Origin: Paracoccus spongiarum
GTDB lineage: Bacteria > Pseudomonadota > Alphaproteobacteria > Rhodobacterales > Rhodobacteraceae
Assembly (NCBI RefSeq): GCF_030732095.1
Contig: NZ_JAVAMQ010000001.1
Span: 186,001-250,000, forward strand
Length of the DNA stretch: 64,000 nucleotides
Reading direction: 5' to 3'
The notes below the pieces were generated by a model. It made no database searches, was not told where the DNA came from, and saw only the letters and a list, made by a program, of their open reading frames with translations. This document shows positions 25,049 through 34,274 of the stretch, piece after piece; positions within the stretch are counted from its first letter, which is position 1, and every line of letters starts with the position of its first letter. Made by a program: the position numbers and the translations under genes.

Positions 25049-25163
25049 GGGGACGGGGCCTTTCACTCGACTGCCCCGTCTATAGCGGCGGGGGGTGCGG
25101 GGGTCAAAACAACACTGGCCGATCACGGGCCTGTGCGCAGCGGCTGTGCGAAGGGCCTGTGGC

Positions 25164-25196
25164 CTGTGGGGTGGCGCTGTGGGGTGGCGCTGTGGG
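25164..25196. repeat. 13-bp tandem repeat upstream of mrcA
   Basis: Two identical 13-bp units (CTGTGGGGTGGCG at 25164-25176 and 25177-25189) and a partial third copy, in the gap between the amidase stop (25231) and the mrcA start. Confidence 0.8.
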
Positions 25197-25230
25197 CCGG
25201 GGGCTGTGCGCCGGTCCGCTGCGGGCGGCC

Positions 25231-26448
25231 TCAGCGGCGCAGCATCGCGGCCCGCGCGCCGTCGTCGCGCGCCCAGCCCGAGATCGAATCGGCCAGCACG
25301 GCGACCATCCGCGCCCGCCAGTCGGGATCGGTCAGGTTGGCCCGGTCCCGATCGTCCGAGATGAAGCCAAGCTCCAGCAGGACCGAGGCGATGTCGGGCG
25401 ATTTCAGCACCGAGAAGGCCGCTCCCTGCACCGGCCGGCCATGCAGCCCGATGCCCATCAGCGCCATGCGCGAGGTCAGGAAGCGGGCGAAATTGGCCGA
25501 ACGGGCCTGGGTGTCGACGCGCGCGAAGTCGATCAGCGTGCCGGCCAGCAGGTCGTCCTGCCCGCCCAGATCCACCCCGGCCAACAGGTCGGCGCGATCA
25601 TGGCGCAGCACCAGCTGCTGCCCGGCGCGCTCGTTGGCGGCGGGGTTCCACAGATAGACCGTGGCCCCGGCCGCCTGCCCCTCGGGCAGGGCATCGGCAT
25701 GCAGCGACACCAGCAGCCGCGCCCCCGCCGCCCGCGCCCTGGTCATCCGGTCCTCGAGGCTGACGAAGCTGTCGTCGTCGCGGGTCATCGCCACGCCGAT
25801 GCCACGCGCCGCCAGCACCTCGCGCAACTCGCGCGCGAAGGTCAGCACCAGATCGGCCTCGGTCGCGCCGCCCGCCTCGGCGCCGGGGTCAAAGCCGCCA
25901 TGCCCCGGGTCCAGCGCCACCACCAGCGCCTCGGGCGCGGCCTCGGCGGCCGCCCCGGCCCCGGTGTCGGCCGGCGGCGGCAGGTCGCGCAGCGCGGTCG
26001 CGGCGCTGGCACGCGGCGCGAACGCGGCCGCATCCACCGCCCGCAGCGCGATGTCGATGACCGGCTGCGGCGCCGTCGTGCGCTGGCCGGCCTCGGCGAT
26101 GCGGTAGGGCGCCGGCAGGTCCAGCACGATCCGCGACCAGCCGCGCTGCTGCCGGCCCCAGCGGATCGCCGGCACCAGATCCGACCCGTAAAGATCGCCC
26201 GGCTTCTGGCCCGCGAGGTCGGCGCCCTTCAGATCGACGATCAGCCGGATCGGATCGGCCACCATGAACACCCGGTAGGGCACCGCCCGGTCCAGCACCA
26301 GCCGCAGCCGCAGGGGCGGCGGCCCGAACCAGCCGCGTCCCTCGCGCGTCAGCGCCGAGGCGCCCAGGTCCAGCCGCGCCGGTCCCTCGGCCGCAGCCGG
26401 CAGCGCCGCCATGCACAGCGAAAGCCACAGGATCAGGACCCGGATCAT
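25231..26448 (-). CDS. N-acetylmuramoyl-L-alanine amidase (AMIN + Amidase_3)
   Basis: Periplasmic zinc amidase (AmiC type) that splits peptidoglycan side chains during cell separation. 405 residues. Signal peptide (1-20, ending PAAAEG), AMIN domain (about 25-140: DPIRLIVDLKGADL, SRIVLDLPAPYRI) for septal targeting, an Ala/Pro linker, and Amidase_3 (about 175-395). The zinc ligands and catalytic Glu are seen in DPGHGGFDPGA, SLHADALPE and LLELGFISDD. Upstream of mrcA on the same strand and overlapping the aminotransferase gene by 4 nt. The pairing of a cell-wall synthase with a hydrolase is functionally coherent. Confidence 0.94.
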   Translation of the reverse strand: MIRVLILWLSLCMAALPAAAEGPARLDLGASALTREGRGWFGPPPLRLRLVLDRAVPYRVFMVADPIRLIVDLKGADLAGQKPGDLYGSDLVPAIRWGRQQRGWSRIVLDLPAPYRIAEAGQRTTAPQPVIDIALRAVDAAAFAPRASAATALRDLPPPADTGAGAAAEAAPEALVVALDPGHGGFDPGAEAGGATEADLVLTFARELREVLAARGIGVAMTRDDDSFVSLEDRMTRARAAGARLLVSLHADALPEGQAAGATVYLWNPAANERAGQQLVLRHDRADLLAGVDLGGQDDLLAGTLIDFARVDTQARSANFARFLTSRMALMGIGLHGRPVQGAAFSVLKSPDIASVLLELGFISDDRDRANLTDPDWRARMVAVLADSISGWARDDGARAAMLRR

Positions 26449-27581
26449 CGCGCCGCCATGAACGCCGCCAGCCGGTCCAGCCCCTCGGCGATCTCGGCGG
26501 TGCTGCGGGCATAGCTGAAGCGCAGCGTGCGCGCGCCGCGATCGGGGTCGAAATCGACGCCCGGCGTCACCGCGACGCCCGCGCCCTCGAGGATCTGGGC
26601 CGCCAGGGCCACCGAATCGCCGGTCAGCCCGGAGACATCAGCATAGATGTAGAAGGCCCCCTCGGGCGGCGCGATGCGGGTAAAGCCGGCCTTCGGCAAC
26701 CCCTCCAGCATCAGCCGGCGGTTCTCGGCATAGACCGCCAGATTGGCCTCGGCCTCGGCGATGCAGTCCAGCGCGGCCAGCGCGGCAACCTGGCTGGCAT
26801 GGGGCGGGCAGATGAACATGTTCTGCGCGAGACGCTCGACCGTGCGCAGATGGCTTTCCGGCACGACCATCCAGCCGACCCGCCAGCCCGTCATGGAAAA
26901 GTATTTGCTGAAGGAGTTTATGACGAAAACCTCATCCGTCACCTCAAGCGCGGAATGGCAGGCCTCGCCATAGGACAGCCCGTGATAGATCTCGTCCGAG
27001 ATCAGCGCCATGCCGCGCGCCTGCGCCCCCTCGGCCAGGGTCCGCAACTCGTCCCTGCGCAGCACCGTGCCCGAGGGATTGCCCGGCGAGGCCAGGATCA
27101 GGCCCTGCGCGTCCTGCGGCAGGTCCCCCGGGCGCGGCTGGAACCGGTCCTCGGCCCGCGTCGGGATGCCCACCGGCGTCAGCGACATCGCCCGCAGGAT
27201 CTGGCGATAGCTGGGATAGCCGGGAAAGCCCATCGCCACCCGGTCGCCCGCGTCGAACAGCGCCGAGAAGGCCAGGATGAAGGCGCCGCTGCTGCCCGAG
27301 GTGACCACAACCCGCGCCGGGTCCAGCTCGACGCCGTACCAGCGCCGGTAAAGTCCCGCGATCCCCTGCCGCAGCCGCGGCAGCCCCAGCGCGACCGTAT
27401 AGCCGAGGGGCTGCGACAGCGCCCGGGCCAGCGCCGCCCGCGCGCCCTCGGGGGCGGCGGTGCCGGGCTGGCCGACCTCCATGTGGATGATCCGCCGCCC
27501 CGCCGCCTCGGCATCGGCGGCCGCCTGCATCACGTCCATCACGATGAAGGGGTCAACCTGTCCCCGCTGGGAATGTCGCAT
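26445..27581 (-). CDS. PLP-dependent aminotransferase, class I/II
   Basis: 378 residues with the fold-type I pattern: HMEVGQPGTAAPEGA near the N-terminus, VVTSGSSGAFILAFSALFD (cofactor phosphate cup), LASPGNPSGTVL, LISDEIYHGLSYG, and the Schiff-base Lys in INSFSKYFSMTGWRVGW; the C-terminal Arg is in TLRFSYARS. The substrate cannot be told from sequence; aspartate/alanine/aromatic aminotransferases share this layout. Its stop overlaps the amidase start (ATGA), so it leads an aminotransferase-amidase unit. Confidence 0.9.
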   Translation of the reverse strand: MRHSQRGQVDPFIVMDVMQAAADAEAAGRRIIHMEVGQPGTAAPEGARAALARALSQPLGYTVALGLPRLRQGIAGLYRRWYGVELDPARVVVTSGSSGAFILAFSALFDAGDRVAMGFPGYPSYRQILRAMSLTPVGIPTRAEDRFQPRPGDLPQDAQGLILASPGNPSGTVLRRDELRTLAEGAQARGMALISDEIYHGLSYGEACHSALEVTDEVFVINSFSKYFSMTGWRVGWMVVPESHLRTVERLAQNMFICPPHASQVAALAALDCIAEAEANLAVYAENRRLMLEGLPKAGFTRIAPPEGAFYIYADVSGLTGDSVALAAQILEGAGVAVTPGVDFDPDRGARTLRFSYARSTAEIAEGLDRLAAFMAAR

Positions 27582-27745
27582 CTGCCGGCCTCGCTGACGT
27601 TTTCGCCCTCATAGCCTGTCCGCCCCGCGCCCACCAACCCTTTTCAACCCCCGGTGGCAGCGGCGTCACGCAGCCGTGTCCCGCGCCTGCTTGCCAAGGC
27701 CCGCGCCCCGCGCCACTCTGGTCGCATCGCAAGGACGAGGACCCG

Positions 27746-27775
27746 ATGACACGCCCGCCGATGACACGCCTGCCG
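27746..27775 (+). repeat. 15-bp tandem duplication in the DsbA-like signal peptide
   Basis: ATGACACGCCCGCCG and ATGACACGCCTGCCG are adjacent and differ at one base, followed by a degenerate third copy. Both start with ATG in the same frame, so two start codons exist; the Shine-Dalgarno favours the first. Confidence 0.75.
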
Positions 27776-28519
27776 TTGACACCCCTGATCGCCGCGCTGC
27801 TGCTCTGCGCCGGCCCCGCCGCAGCCTTCGACTTCAAGACCATGTCCGACAGCCAGAAGGCCGAATTCGGCGAGGCGGTGCGCGACTACCTGATGGCCAA
27901 TCCCGAGGTGCTGATCGAATCGATCAACGTGCTCGAGGAACGCCGGGCCGCCGAGACGGCGCAGAACGACGTGGCCCTGGTCGCCGCCAACCGCGAGGCG
28001 ATCTTCCAGGACGGCCACAGCTGGGTGGGCGGCAATCCCGAGGGCGACCTGACCATCGTCGAGTTCATCGACTACCGCTGCGGCGTCTGCCGGCGCTTCA
28101 ACGACGAGGTGCACGAGGTGGTCGCGGCCGACGGCAACATCCGGCTGGTGCTGAAGGAATTCCCGATCCTCGGCCAGGACAGCGAGATGTCGGCCCGCTT
28201 CGCCATCGCCGCGCTGCAACTCGGCGGCAACGCGGCCTACCGCAAGGCCCATGACGCGCTGATCGCGATGCGCGGTCCGGCCACGCTCGAGGCGCTCGGC
28301 CCCCTCGCCGCCGAGATCGGCCTCGATCCGACCGAGGTCACGAACATGATGAACACCGAGCCCGTCAGCGCCATCCTGCGCGAGAACCGGCAACTGGCCG
28401 AACGCATGGCGATCATGGGCACCCCGACCTTCGTGATCGGCGACGACCTGCTGCGCGGCGTCCCGGCAGAGGGGCTGACCGCCACCGTCGAACGCATCCG
28501 GGCCGGGCAGAAGGGCTGA
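27746..28519 (+). CDS. DsbA-family thiol:disulfide oxidoreductase
   Basis: 257 residues with an AAGGACGAGG 5 nt before the ATG. Signal peptide ending near residue 27 (CAGPAAAFDF); its coding DNA begins with a 15-bp tandem repeat (MTRPP/MTRLP). A helical N-terminal extension (about 30-95) with DYLMANPEVLIESINVLEERR precedes the thioredoxin/DsbA domain with a Cys112-Gly-Val-Cys115 active site and the cis-Pro loop MGTPTFVIG. This resembles the BdbD/ScsC-like periplasmic group. It probably catalyses disulfide exchange on exported proteins; the redox direction is not evident. Confidence 0.92.
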   Translation: MTRPPMTRLPLTPLIAALLLCAGPAAAFDFKTMSDSQKAEFGEAVRDYLMANPEVLIESINVLEERRAAETAQNDVALVAANREAIFQDGHSWVGGNPEGDLTIVEFIDYRCGVCRRFNDEVHEVVAADGNIRLVLKEFPILGQDSEMSARFAIAALQLGGNAAYRKAHDALIAMRGPATLEALGPLAAEIGLDPTEVTNMMNTEPVSAILRENRQLAERMAIMGTPTFVIGDDLLRGVPAEGLTATVERIRAGQKG

Positions 28520-28542
28520 CCGGCCCGCACCCGCCCGCAGCC

Positions 28543-28605
28543 CATCTTCTGTGCGGAAATATCCCGGGGTGAATTGGCCGCAGGCCAAGAGGGGCGGCGC
28601 CCCTC
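28543..28605 (+). repeat. Interspersed hairpin element, copy B
   Basis: CATCTTCTGTG and AAATATCC boxes are followed by two perfect hairpins: TTGGCC-GCA-GGCCAA (28574-28588) and GAGGGGC-GGC-GCCCCTC (7-bp stem, 28589-28605). It fills the space between the convergent DsbA-like and betA genes and abuts the betA stop codon at 28606. The box sequence matches copy C at 22 of 24 positions. Confidence 0.8.
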
Positions 28606-30261
28606 CTAATCCCGGCCCGCCGCCAGCGCCGCGGTCTCCGGGTCCGACAGCATCGGCCGGCCCAGCAGGTGATCGGCGGCCTTTTCGCCGGTCATGATCG
28701 AGGGCGCGTTCAGGTTGCCGTTGGTGATGCGCGGAAAGACCGAGCTGTCGGCCACCCGCAGCCCCTCGACCCCGATCACCCGCAATTCGGGATCCACCAC
28801 CGCCAGCGGGTCGCCGGGCTGGCCGATCCGCGCAGTGCCGCAGGGGTGATAGGCCGATTCGGCATGCTCGCGGATGAAGGCGTCGATCTCGTCGTCGCCT
28901 TGCACCGCCGCGCCCGGCTGGATCTCGTCGCCGCGATACTCGGCGAAGGCCGGCTGGTCGAAGATCCGCCGGGTCAGCCGCACGCAGGCGCGGAATTCGG
29001 CCCAGTCGTCGGGATGCGACATGTAGTCGAAATGGATGCGCGGCGCCGTCGCCGGATCGGCCGAGGCCAGCCGCACCGTGCCGCGCGACTTGGACCGCAT
29101 CGGCCCGACATGCGCCTGGAAGCCATGTCCCTTGGCCGCCACCTTGCCGTCATAGCGCACCGCCAGCGGCAGGAAGTGATACTGGATGTCGGGATAGTCC
29201 ACCGCGTCCGAGGACCGCACGAAGCCGCAGCTCTCGAACTGGTTCGAGGCCCCCAGCCCGGTCTTCTGCAGCAGCCATTCCAGCCCGACCCGGCTTTTGC
29301 CCAGCAGGTTGTAATAGGTATACAGGCTGACCGGCTTCAGCGCCTTGTACTGCATGTAGATTTCAAGATGGTCCTGCAGGTTCGCCCCCACGCCCGGACG
29401 GTCGGCGCGCACCGCGATGCCATGCTCGCGCAGATGCGCGGCCGGGCCGATCCCCGACAGCATCAGCAGCTTGGGCGTGTTGATCGAACTGGCCGACAGG
29501 ATCACCTCGCGCCCCGCGGCCACGGTCTCGATCCGGCCGCCCCGGTCGATCTCGACGCCGGTGGCGCGGCTGCCCTGGAACAGCACCCGCCGGGCCAGCG
29601 CGCGGATCACCCGCAGCCGCCCCGACTTGCGGGCCGGGCGCAGATAGGCATTGGCGGCCGACCAGCGACGGCCCTTCCAGATCGTCGCCTCCATCGGCCC
29701 GAAGCCTTCCTGCCGGGCGCCGTTGTAGTCGGGCGTATAGGGCCAGCCGGCCTGCTGCCCGGCCTCGATGAAGGCGTTGAACAGCGGGTTGCGCCGCTTG
29801 CCGCGGGTGATGTGCAGCGGCCCGTCGCTGCCGCGCAGCGGCGAGGTGCCGCCATGCCAGCTTTCCATGCGCCGGAAATAGGGCAGCACGTCGGCATAGG
29901 ACCAGCCGGTCGCGCCGGCCTCGTGCCAGTGGTCGAAGTCCTTGCGGTTGCCGCGCACGAAGACCATGCCGTTGATCGAGGACGACCCGCCCAGCACCTT
30001 GCCGCGCGGCGTCGCCAGGCTGCGGCCGCCCAGATGCGCCTCGGGCATGGTCGAGAAGCCCCAGTCATAGCGTTTCATGTTCATCGGATAGCTGAGCGCG
30101 CCGGGCATCTGGATGAAGGGGCCCATGTCGCTGCCGCCGAATTCGATCAGGGTGACCCGGCAGCCGGCCTCGGTCAGCCGGTAGGCCAGCGCACAGCCGG
30201 CGCTGCCGGCGCCGACGATGACGTAGTCGGGGGCGTCGCCGCTGGCCTCAATAGGGGGCAT
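28606..30261 (-). CDS. betA: Choline dehydrogenase
   Basis: FAD-dependent GMC oxidoreductase that oxidises choline to betaine aldehyde at the membrane. 551 residues from the ATG at 30261, which has GGGAGG 5 nt upstream. Dinucleotide-binding [16 protein letters not shown] near the N-terminus, GMC signature 1 around [15 protein letters not shown], signature 2 around [18 protein letters not shown], and the C-terminal active-site His/Asn pair region ([30 protein letters not shown]). It overlaps betB by 14 nt. Last gene of betI-betB-betA. Confidence 0.96.
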   Translation of the reverse strand: MPPIEASGDAPDYVIVGAGSAGCALAYRLTEAGCRVTLIEFGGSDMGPFIQMPGALSYPMNMKRYDWGFSTMPEAHLGGRSLATPRGKVLGGSSSINGMVFVRGNRKDFDHWHEAGATGWSYADVLPYFRRMESWHGGTSPLRGSDGPLHITRGKRRNPLFNAFIEAGQQAGWPYTPDYNGARQEGFGPMEATIWKGRRWSAANAYLRPARKSGRLRVIRALARRVLFQGSRATGVEIDRGGRIETVAAGREVILSASSINTPKLLMLSGIGPAAHLREHGIAVRADRPGVGANLQDHLEIYMQYKALKPVSLYTYYNLLGKSRVGLEWLLQKTGLGASNQFESCGFVRSSDAVDYPDIQYHFLPLAVRYDGKVAAKGHGFQAHVGPMRSKSRGTVRLASADPATAPRIHFDYMSHPDDWAEFRACVRLTRRIFDQPAFAEYRGDEIQPGAAVQGDDEIDAFIREHAESAYHPCGTARIGQPGDPLAVVDPELRVIGVEGLRVADSSVFPRITNGNLNAPSIMTGEKAADHLLGRPMLSDPETAALAAGRD

Positions 30262-31693
30262 CGACGCCTCCCATGCCGACATAGACGGACTTGATCTGCG
30301 AGTAATGTTCGATCGCGGCGGCGCCGTTCTCGCGGCCGATCCCCGACATCTTGACGCCGCCGAAGGGCATCTCCACCGGCGTCAGGTTGTAGGCGTTGAT
30401 CCAGCAGGTGCCGGCCTCCAGCCGCGCGACGACCCGGTGGGCGCGGGTCAGGTCCTGGGTGAACACCCCCGCCGCCAGCCCGAAGCCGGTGGCATTGGCG
30501 CGGGTCACCACCTCGTCCTCGTCGTGAAAGACCAGCGTCGTCATCACCGGGCCGAAGATCTCGTCGCGGGCGATGCTCATGGCGTCGGTCGCGTCCACGA
30601 AGACGGTCGGCGGCACGAAGGCGCCCGCGCCCGGCCCCCCGCACAGCAGCCGCGCGCCCTCGGCCTGACCGGCGGCGATCATCGCGCGGATGCGGTCGGC
30701 CTGCGCCGGGCTGACGATCGGGCCGTGCTGGGTCTCGGGGTCCAGCGGATCGCCGATCTTCACCTGCCGCACCCGCTCGGCCAGCCGGGCCAGAAAGCGG
30801 TCGCGGATGCCGTCCTGCACGAAGACCCGCGTGCCGTTCGAGCAGATCTGCCCCGAGGAATAGAAATTCGCCAGCATCGCCGCGCCGACCGCGTCCTCCA
30901 GACTGGCATCGTCAAAGACGATCAGGGGCGACTTGCCGCCCAGCTCCATCGTGACATGGCGCATCCCCTCGGCGGCGGCGGCATAGACGCGCCGGCCGGT
31001 CGGCACCGATCCGGTCAGCGAGACCTTGGCCACATGCCGGTCCGAGATCAGCGCCGCGCCGACCTCGGCGCGTCCCTGAACCACGTTGAAGACGCCCGCG
31101 GGCAGCCCGGCCTCGATCAGGATTTCCGCCAGTTTCAACGCGCCCAGCGGGGTTTCCTCGGAGGGCTTGAAGACCATCGCATTGCCCATCACCAGGGCCG
31201 GCGCGGCCTTCCAGCAGGCGATCTGGCTGGGATAGTTCCAGGCCCCGATGCCCGCGCAGACGCCCAGCGGCTCGCGCCGCGTGTAGGCCCAGTCGCGGCC
31301 CAGCGGGATCATCTGCCCGGTCACGCCGGCCGCCAGCCCGCCAAAGAAGTCCAGCGCGGCCGCCCCCGATTCCCAGTCGGCGACCAGGGTTTCCTGGATC
31401 GGCTTGCCGGTATCCAGCGTCTCCAGCCGCGACAGGTCGGCGTTGCGGTCGCGGATGATCGCGGCGGCCCGGGCCAGTACCCGGCCGCGTTCGGCGGGCG
31501 CCAGCGCGGCCCAGGCCGGCTGCGCGGCGGCGGCCGCGCGGCAGGCCGCGGCGACCTGCGCGGCGCTGGCCTCGTGCAGCCGGGCGATTTCCGCGCCGGT
31601 ATAGGGATAGCGCACCGGCAGGGCGGCGCCCTCGCCTTCGACGGGCCGGCCGTCGATGAACAGGCTTGCGGGGGGTTGGGCGGTCAGGCTCAT
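30248..31693 (-). CDS. betB: Betaine aldehyde dehydrogenase
   Basis: NAD(P)-dependent oxidation of betaine aldehyde to glycine betaine. 481 residues, near the usual length. ALDH landmarks: [37 protein letters not shown] (cofactor loop), [15 protein letters not shown] with the general-base Glu, and the nucleophile Cys in [14 protein letters not shown]. The start overlaps the betI stop (ATGA at 31690-31693). Confidence 0.96.
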   Translation of the reverse strand: MSLTAQPPASLFIDGRPVEGEGAALPVRYPYTGAEIARLHEASAAQVAAACRAAAAAQPAWAALAPAERGRVLARAAAIIRDRNADLSRLETLDTGKPIQETLVADWESGAAALDFFGGLAAGVTGQMIPLGRDWAYTRREPLGVCAGIGAWNYPSQIACWKAAPALVMGNAMVFKPSEETPLGALKLAEILIEAGLPAGVFNVVQGRAEVGAALISDRHVAKVSLTGSVPTGRRVYAAAAEGMRHVTMELGGKSPLIVFDDASLEDAVGAAMLANFYSSGQICSNGTRVFVQDGIRDRFLARLAERVRQVKIGDPLDPETQHGPIVSPAQADRIRAMIAAGQAEGARLLCGGPGAGAFVPPTVFVDATDAMSIARDEIFGPVMTTLVFHDEDEVVTRANATGFGLAAGVFTQDLTRAHRVVARLEAGTCWINAYNLTPVEMPFGGVKMSGIGRENGAAAIEHYSQIKSVYVGMGGVDAPY

Positions 31694-32256
31694 TTCAGCG
31701 CCTCGTCGAGATAGTCGGTGATGATCGTGGTCGCGGCCACCGGATCGGTCGGTCCCGGCCTGAGGACGGTGCGCAGATAGACCCCGTCGATCAGCGCGCC
31801 GATCGTCTCGGCCAGCGCGTGGGGGCGATCGCTCAGCGGGCGCAGCGCATGGACGAGGTTCGATTGCAGCCGTCGGTGATAGACCCGCAGCAGCCGCGCC
31901 GCCTCGGGGTTGGTCAGCGCAAGCGCATAGAAGTTCAGCCAGGCGCTGACCGTCTCGCGCTGGAAGTTCTGCGGCGCGAAGCTGGCCACGATGATGGTGC
32001 GCAGCCGGTCGCGCGCGTCGCCGCGAAGCAGCCCCTCGCGGACCGAGGTGCCATAGACCCGCAGGATATAGCGCATCGCCTGCAGGAAGATCTGCTCCTT
32101 CGAGCCGAAATAGTGATGCGCCAGCGCCGGCGACATGCCCGCCCGCCGGGCGATCTGCGCCACCGTCACGTCCAGCGACCCCGCCCGGCCCACCTCGAAG
32201 ATCGCGGCGTTGATTAGCGCCGCTTTTCGGATAGGCTCGGCCCCAAGTTTCGGCAT
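31690..32256 (-). CDS. betI: Choline-responsive TetR-family repressor BetI
   Basis: 188 residues from the ATG at 32256 ([18 protein letters not shown], the usual BetI start). The HTH is around [26 protein letters not shown]. The C-terminal ligand domain contains [30 protein letters not shown], highly typical of BetI, which releases DNA when choline binds. It leads the betIBA operon and faces choXWV across the palindrome at 32313-32328. Confidence 0.95.
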   Translation of the reverse strand: MPKLGAEPIRKAALINAAIFEVGRAGSLDVTVAQIARRAGMSPALAHHYFGSKEQIFLQAMRYILRVYGTSVREGLLRGDARDRLRTIIVASFAPQNFQRETVSAWLNFYALALTNPEAARLLRVYHRRLQSNLVHALRPLSDRPHALAETIGALIDGVYLRTVLRPGPTDPVAATTIITDYLDEALK

Positions 32257-32312
32257 GGTCTTCACCCGCTGTCGGAATTTGATGTTGCTTTTCGACTGTA
32301 ACCGATCCTTAA

Positions 32313-32328
32313 TTGATTGGTCAATCAA
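32313..32328. promoter_or_regulatory. Palindromic BetI-type operator
   Basis: TTGATTG-GT-CAATCAA: perfect 7-bp inverted repeat with a 2-nt spacer, in the 88-bp gap between the divergent betI and choX start codons. One operator could control both uptake and oxidation of choline. The surrounding 32280-32330 DNA is AT-rich, as expected for divergent promoters. Confidence 0.75.
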
Positions 32329-32344
32329 GAACAGGGAGCCACCG

Positions 32345-33286
32345 ATGACCCTATGCCGCATGGCCGCCGCCCTGGCGCTGACGACCGCGCTTGGCAGCAC
32401 CGCCGCCCTTGCCGCCGAACCCGACCAGTGCCGCAAGGTCACCTTCTCGGATGTGGGCTGGACCGACATCACCGCGACCACGGCGCTGGCCTCGACCGTG
32501 CTGCAGGCGATCGGCTACGAGACCGAGACCAAGATCCTGTCGGTGCCGGTGACCTATACCGCGATGTCCACCGACGACGTGGACGTGTTCCTGGGCAACT
32601 GGATGCCCACCATGCAGGCCGACATCGCGCCCTACACCGATGCCGGCACCGTCGACACCGTCCGCACCAACCTGACCGGCGCGAAATACACGCTGGCCAC
32701 CAACAAGGCCGGCGCCGATCTGGGGATCACCGATTTCGCGAAGATCGCCGAACACAAGGACGCGCTGGACGGCAAGATCTACGGCATCGAGCCGGGCAAT
32801 GACGGCAACCGCCTGCTGCTCGAGATGGTCGCCAACGACATGTTCGGCCTCGGCACCTTCGAGGTGGTGGAATCCAGCGAACAGGGGATGCTGGCGCAGG
32901 TGCAGCGCGCCGGGTCCGCCGCGCCCGTGGTGTTCCTGGGATGGGAGCCGCATCCGATGAACGCGCAGTTCGAGATGACCTACCTGACCGGCGGCGACGA
33001 GGTGTTCGGCCCCGATCTGGGCGGCGCCGAGGTGCGCACCAACACCCGACAGGGCTATGTCGGGGAATGCCCCAATGTCGGCAGGTTCCTGCAGAACCTC
33101 GAATTCACCCTGGCGATGGAGAACGAGGTGATGGCCAGCATCCTCAATGACGGCCAGGACCCGATGGCCGCCGCCAGGGACTGGCTGACCGCCAATCCCG
33201 ACGCCGCGACGCCCTGGCTTGACGGCGTGACCACCGTGGACGGCAACGACGCCCAGGCGGCGCTGACCGAGGCGCTGGCAGGCTGA
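32345..33286 (+). CDS. choX: Choline ABC transporter, periplasmic substrate-binding protein
   Basis: 313 residues. Signal peptide ending ALAAEP (about residue 24). The mature OpuAC-like domain starts CRKVTFSDVGWTDITATTALAS and contains VDVFLGNWMPTMQADIAPY, YGIEPGNDGNRL and VFLGWEPHPMN, whose aromatic residues form the cation-pi cage for quaternary ammonium ligands in ChoX. GGGAGCC precedes the ATG. First gene of choX-choW-choV, divergent from betIBA. Confidence 0.95.
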   Translation: MTLCRMAAALALTTALGSTAALAAEPDQCRKVTFSDVGWTDITATTALASTVLQAIGYETETKILSVPVTYTAMSTDDVDVFLGNWMPTMQADIAPYTDAGTVDTVRTNLTGAKYTLATNKAGADLGITDFAKIAEHKDALDGKIYGIEPGNDGNRLLLEMVANDMFGLGTFEVVESSEQGMLAQVQRAGSAAPVVFLGWEPHPMNAQFEMTYLTGGDEVFGPDLGGAEVRTNTRQGYVGECPNVGRFLQNLEFTLAMENEVMASILNDGQDPMAAARDWLTANPDAATPWLDGVTTVDGNDAQAALTEALAG

Positions 33287-33341
33287 ACGAGTGCATCCGC
33301 AGGCCCCTGCGCGCGGCGCGGGCGGGGGCCGGCACGATGCG

Positions 33342-33386
33342 GCGCGACGGGCTGCGCGACGGGCGGCGCGACGGGCGGCGCGACAC
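33342..33386. repeat. 12-bp tandem array between choX and choW
   Basis: Nearly four head-to-tail 12-bp units of GCGCGACGGGCG (33342, 33354, 33366, 33378), the middle two identical. It sits in the 139-bp gap between choX and choW and ends about 40 bp before the choW start. Confidence 0.85.
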
Positions 33387-33425
33387 GGGACCACGGCAGA
33401 CGGGCCGGACAGGAAGGACCGAGGA

Positions 33426-34274
33426 ATGGAACAGCTGACCCAGCTGGTGACCGACAACAAGATCCCGGTCGGACGCACGGCAAAGGCCGCGTTCGACTGG
33501 CTGAACGCGAATGCGGCGGTGCTGTTCAACACCATCTCGGCGGTGATGGAATGGCTGATCGGCCGGATCCTCGCGGCGCTGGAATTTCCCCATCCCTTCC
33601 TGTTCATCGCGCTGGCCGTGGCGCTGACCTGGGCCTTGCAGCGCAGCTGGAAGACCTGCCTTCTGGTCGCGGCGGGGCTGCTGTTCATCCTCAACCAGGG
33701 GTACTGGGACGAGACGCTGCAATCGCTGACCCTGGTGCTGTCGGCCTGCATCGTCTGCATGGCCATCGGCGTGCCGATCGGCATCGCCGCCGCGCATCGC
33801 CCGCGGCTCTACGCCTGGATGCGTCCGGTGCTTGACCTGATGCAGACGCTGCCGACCTTCGTCTACCTGATCCCGGCCATCGTGTTCTTCGGCATCGGCA
33901 TGGTGCCGGGGCTGCTGGCCACGGTGATCTTCGTGCTGCCCGCGCCGATCCGGCTGACCCAGCTTGGCATCGCCTCGACCCCCGCCCCGCTGATCGAGGC
34001 GGCGACCGCGTTCGGGGCCACGCCGCGCCAGCTGCTGTGGAAGGTCGAACTGCCCAGCGCGCTGCCCCAGATCATGGCCGGGCTGAACCAGACCATCATG
34101 CTGTCGCTGTCGATGGTGGTGATCGCGGCGCTGGTGGGCGCCTCGGGGCTGGGCGTGCCGGTGGTGCGGGCGCTGAACAGCGTCAACACCGCGCTGGGCT
34201 TCGAATCGGGCATCGTGATCGTCGTCGTCGCCATCCTGCTGGACCGGATGCTGCGCATGGAGGGCCCGAGATGA
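33426..34274 (+). CDS. choW: Choline ABC transporter permease
   Basis: Inner-membrane subunit of the choline importer, 282 residues from the ATG at 33426 (preceded by GGACCGAGGA). About six membrane helices, and the BPD-transporter EAA-type loop EAATAFGATPRQLLWKVELPSALPQI that contacts the ATPase. Closely resembles ProW/ChoW family proteins. Stop overlaps the choV start by 4 nt. Confidence 0.95.
   Translation: MEQLTQLVTDNKIPVGRTAKAAFDWLNANAAVLFNTISAVMEWLIGRILAALEFPHPFLFIALAVALTWALQRSWKTCLLVAAGLLFILNQGYWDETLQSLTLVLSACIVCMAIGVPIGIAAAHRPRLYAWMRPVLDLMQTLPTFVYLIPAIVFFGIGMVPGLLATVIFVLPAPIRLTQLGIASTPAPLIEAATAFGATPRQLLWKVELPSALPQIMAGLNQTIMLSLSMVVIAALVGASGLGVPVVRALNSVNTALGFESGIVIVVVAILLDRMLRMEGPR

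Noticed and set aside
25049..25126. Longer N-terminus of PBP1A starting at the GTG at 25126
   Set aside because: The added 26 residues are basic, Cys-containing and unlike the family, and the ribosome-binding pattern favours the GTG at 25048.
22340..25657. Open frame of about 1100 codons on the plus strand opposite mrcA
   Set aside because: Shadow frame; the minus strand carries a full PBP1A with all catalytic motifs, and the plus-strand product is low-complexity Arg/His/Gly-rich sequence.
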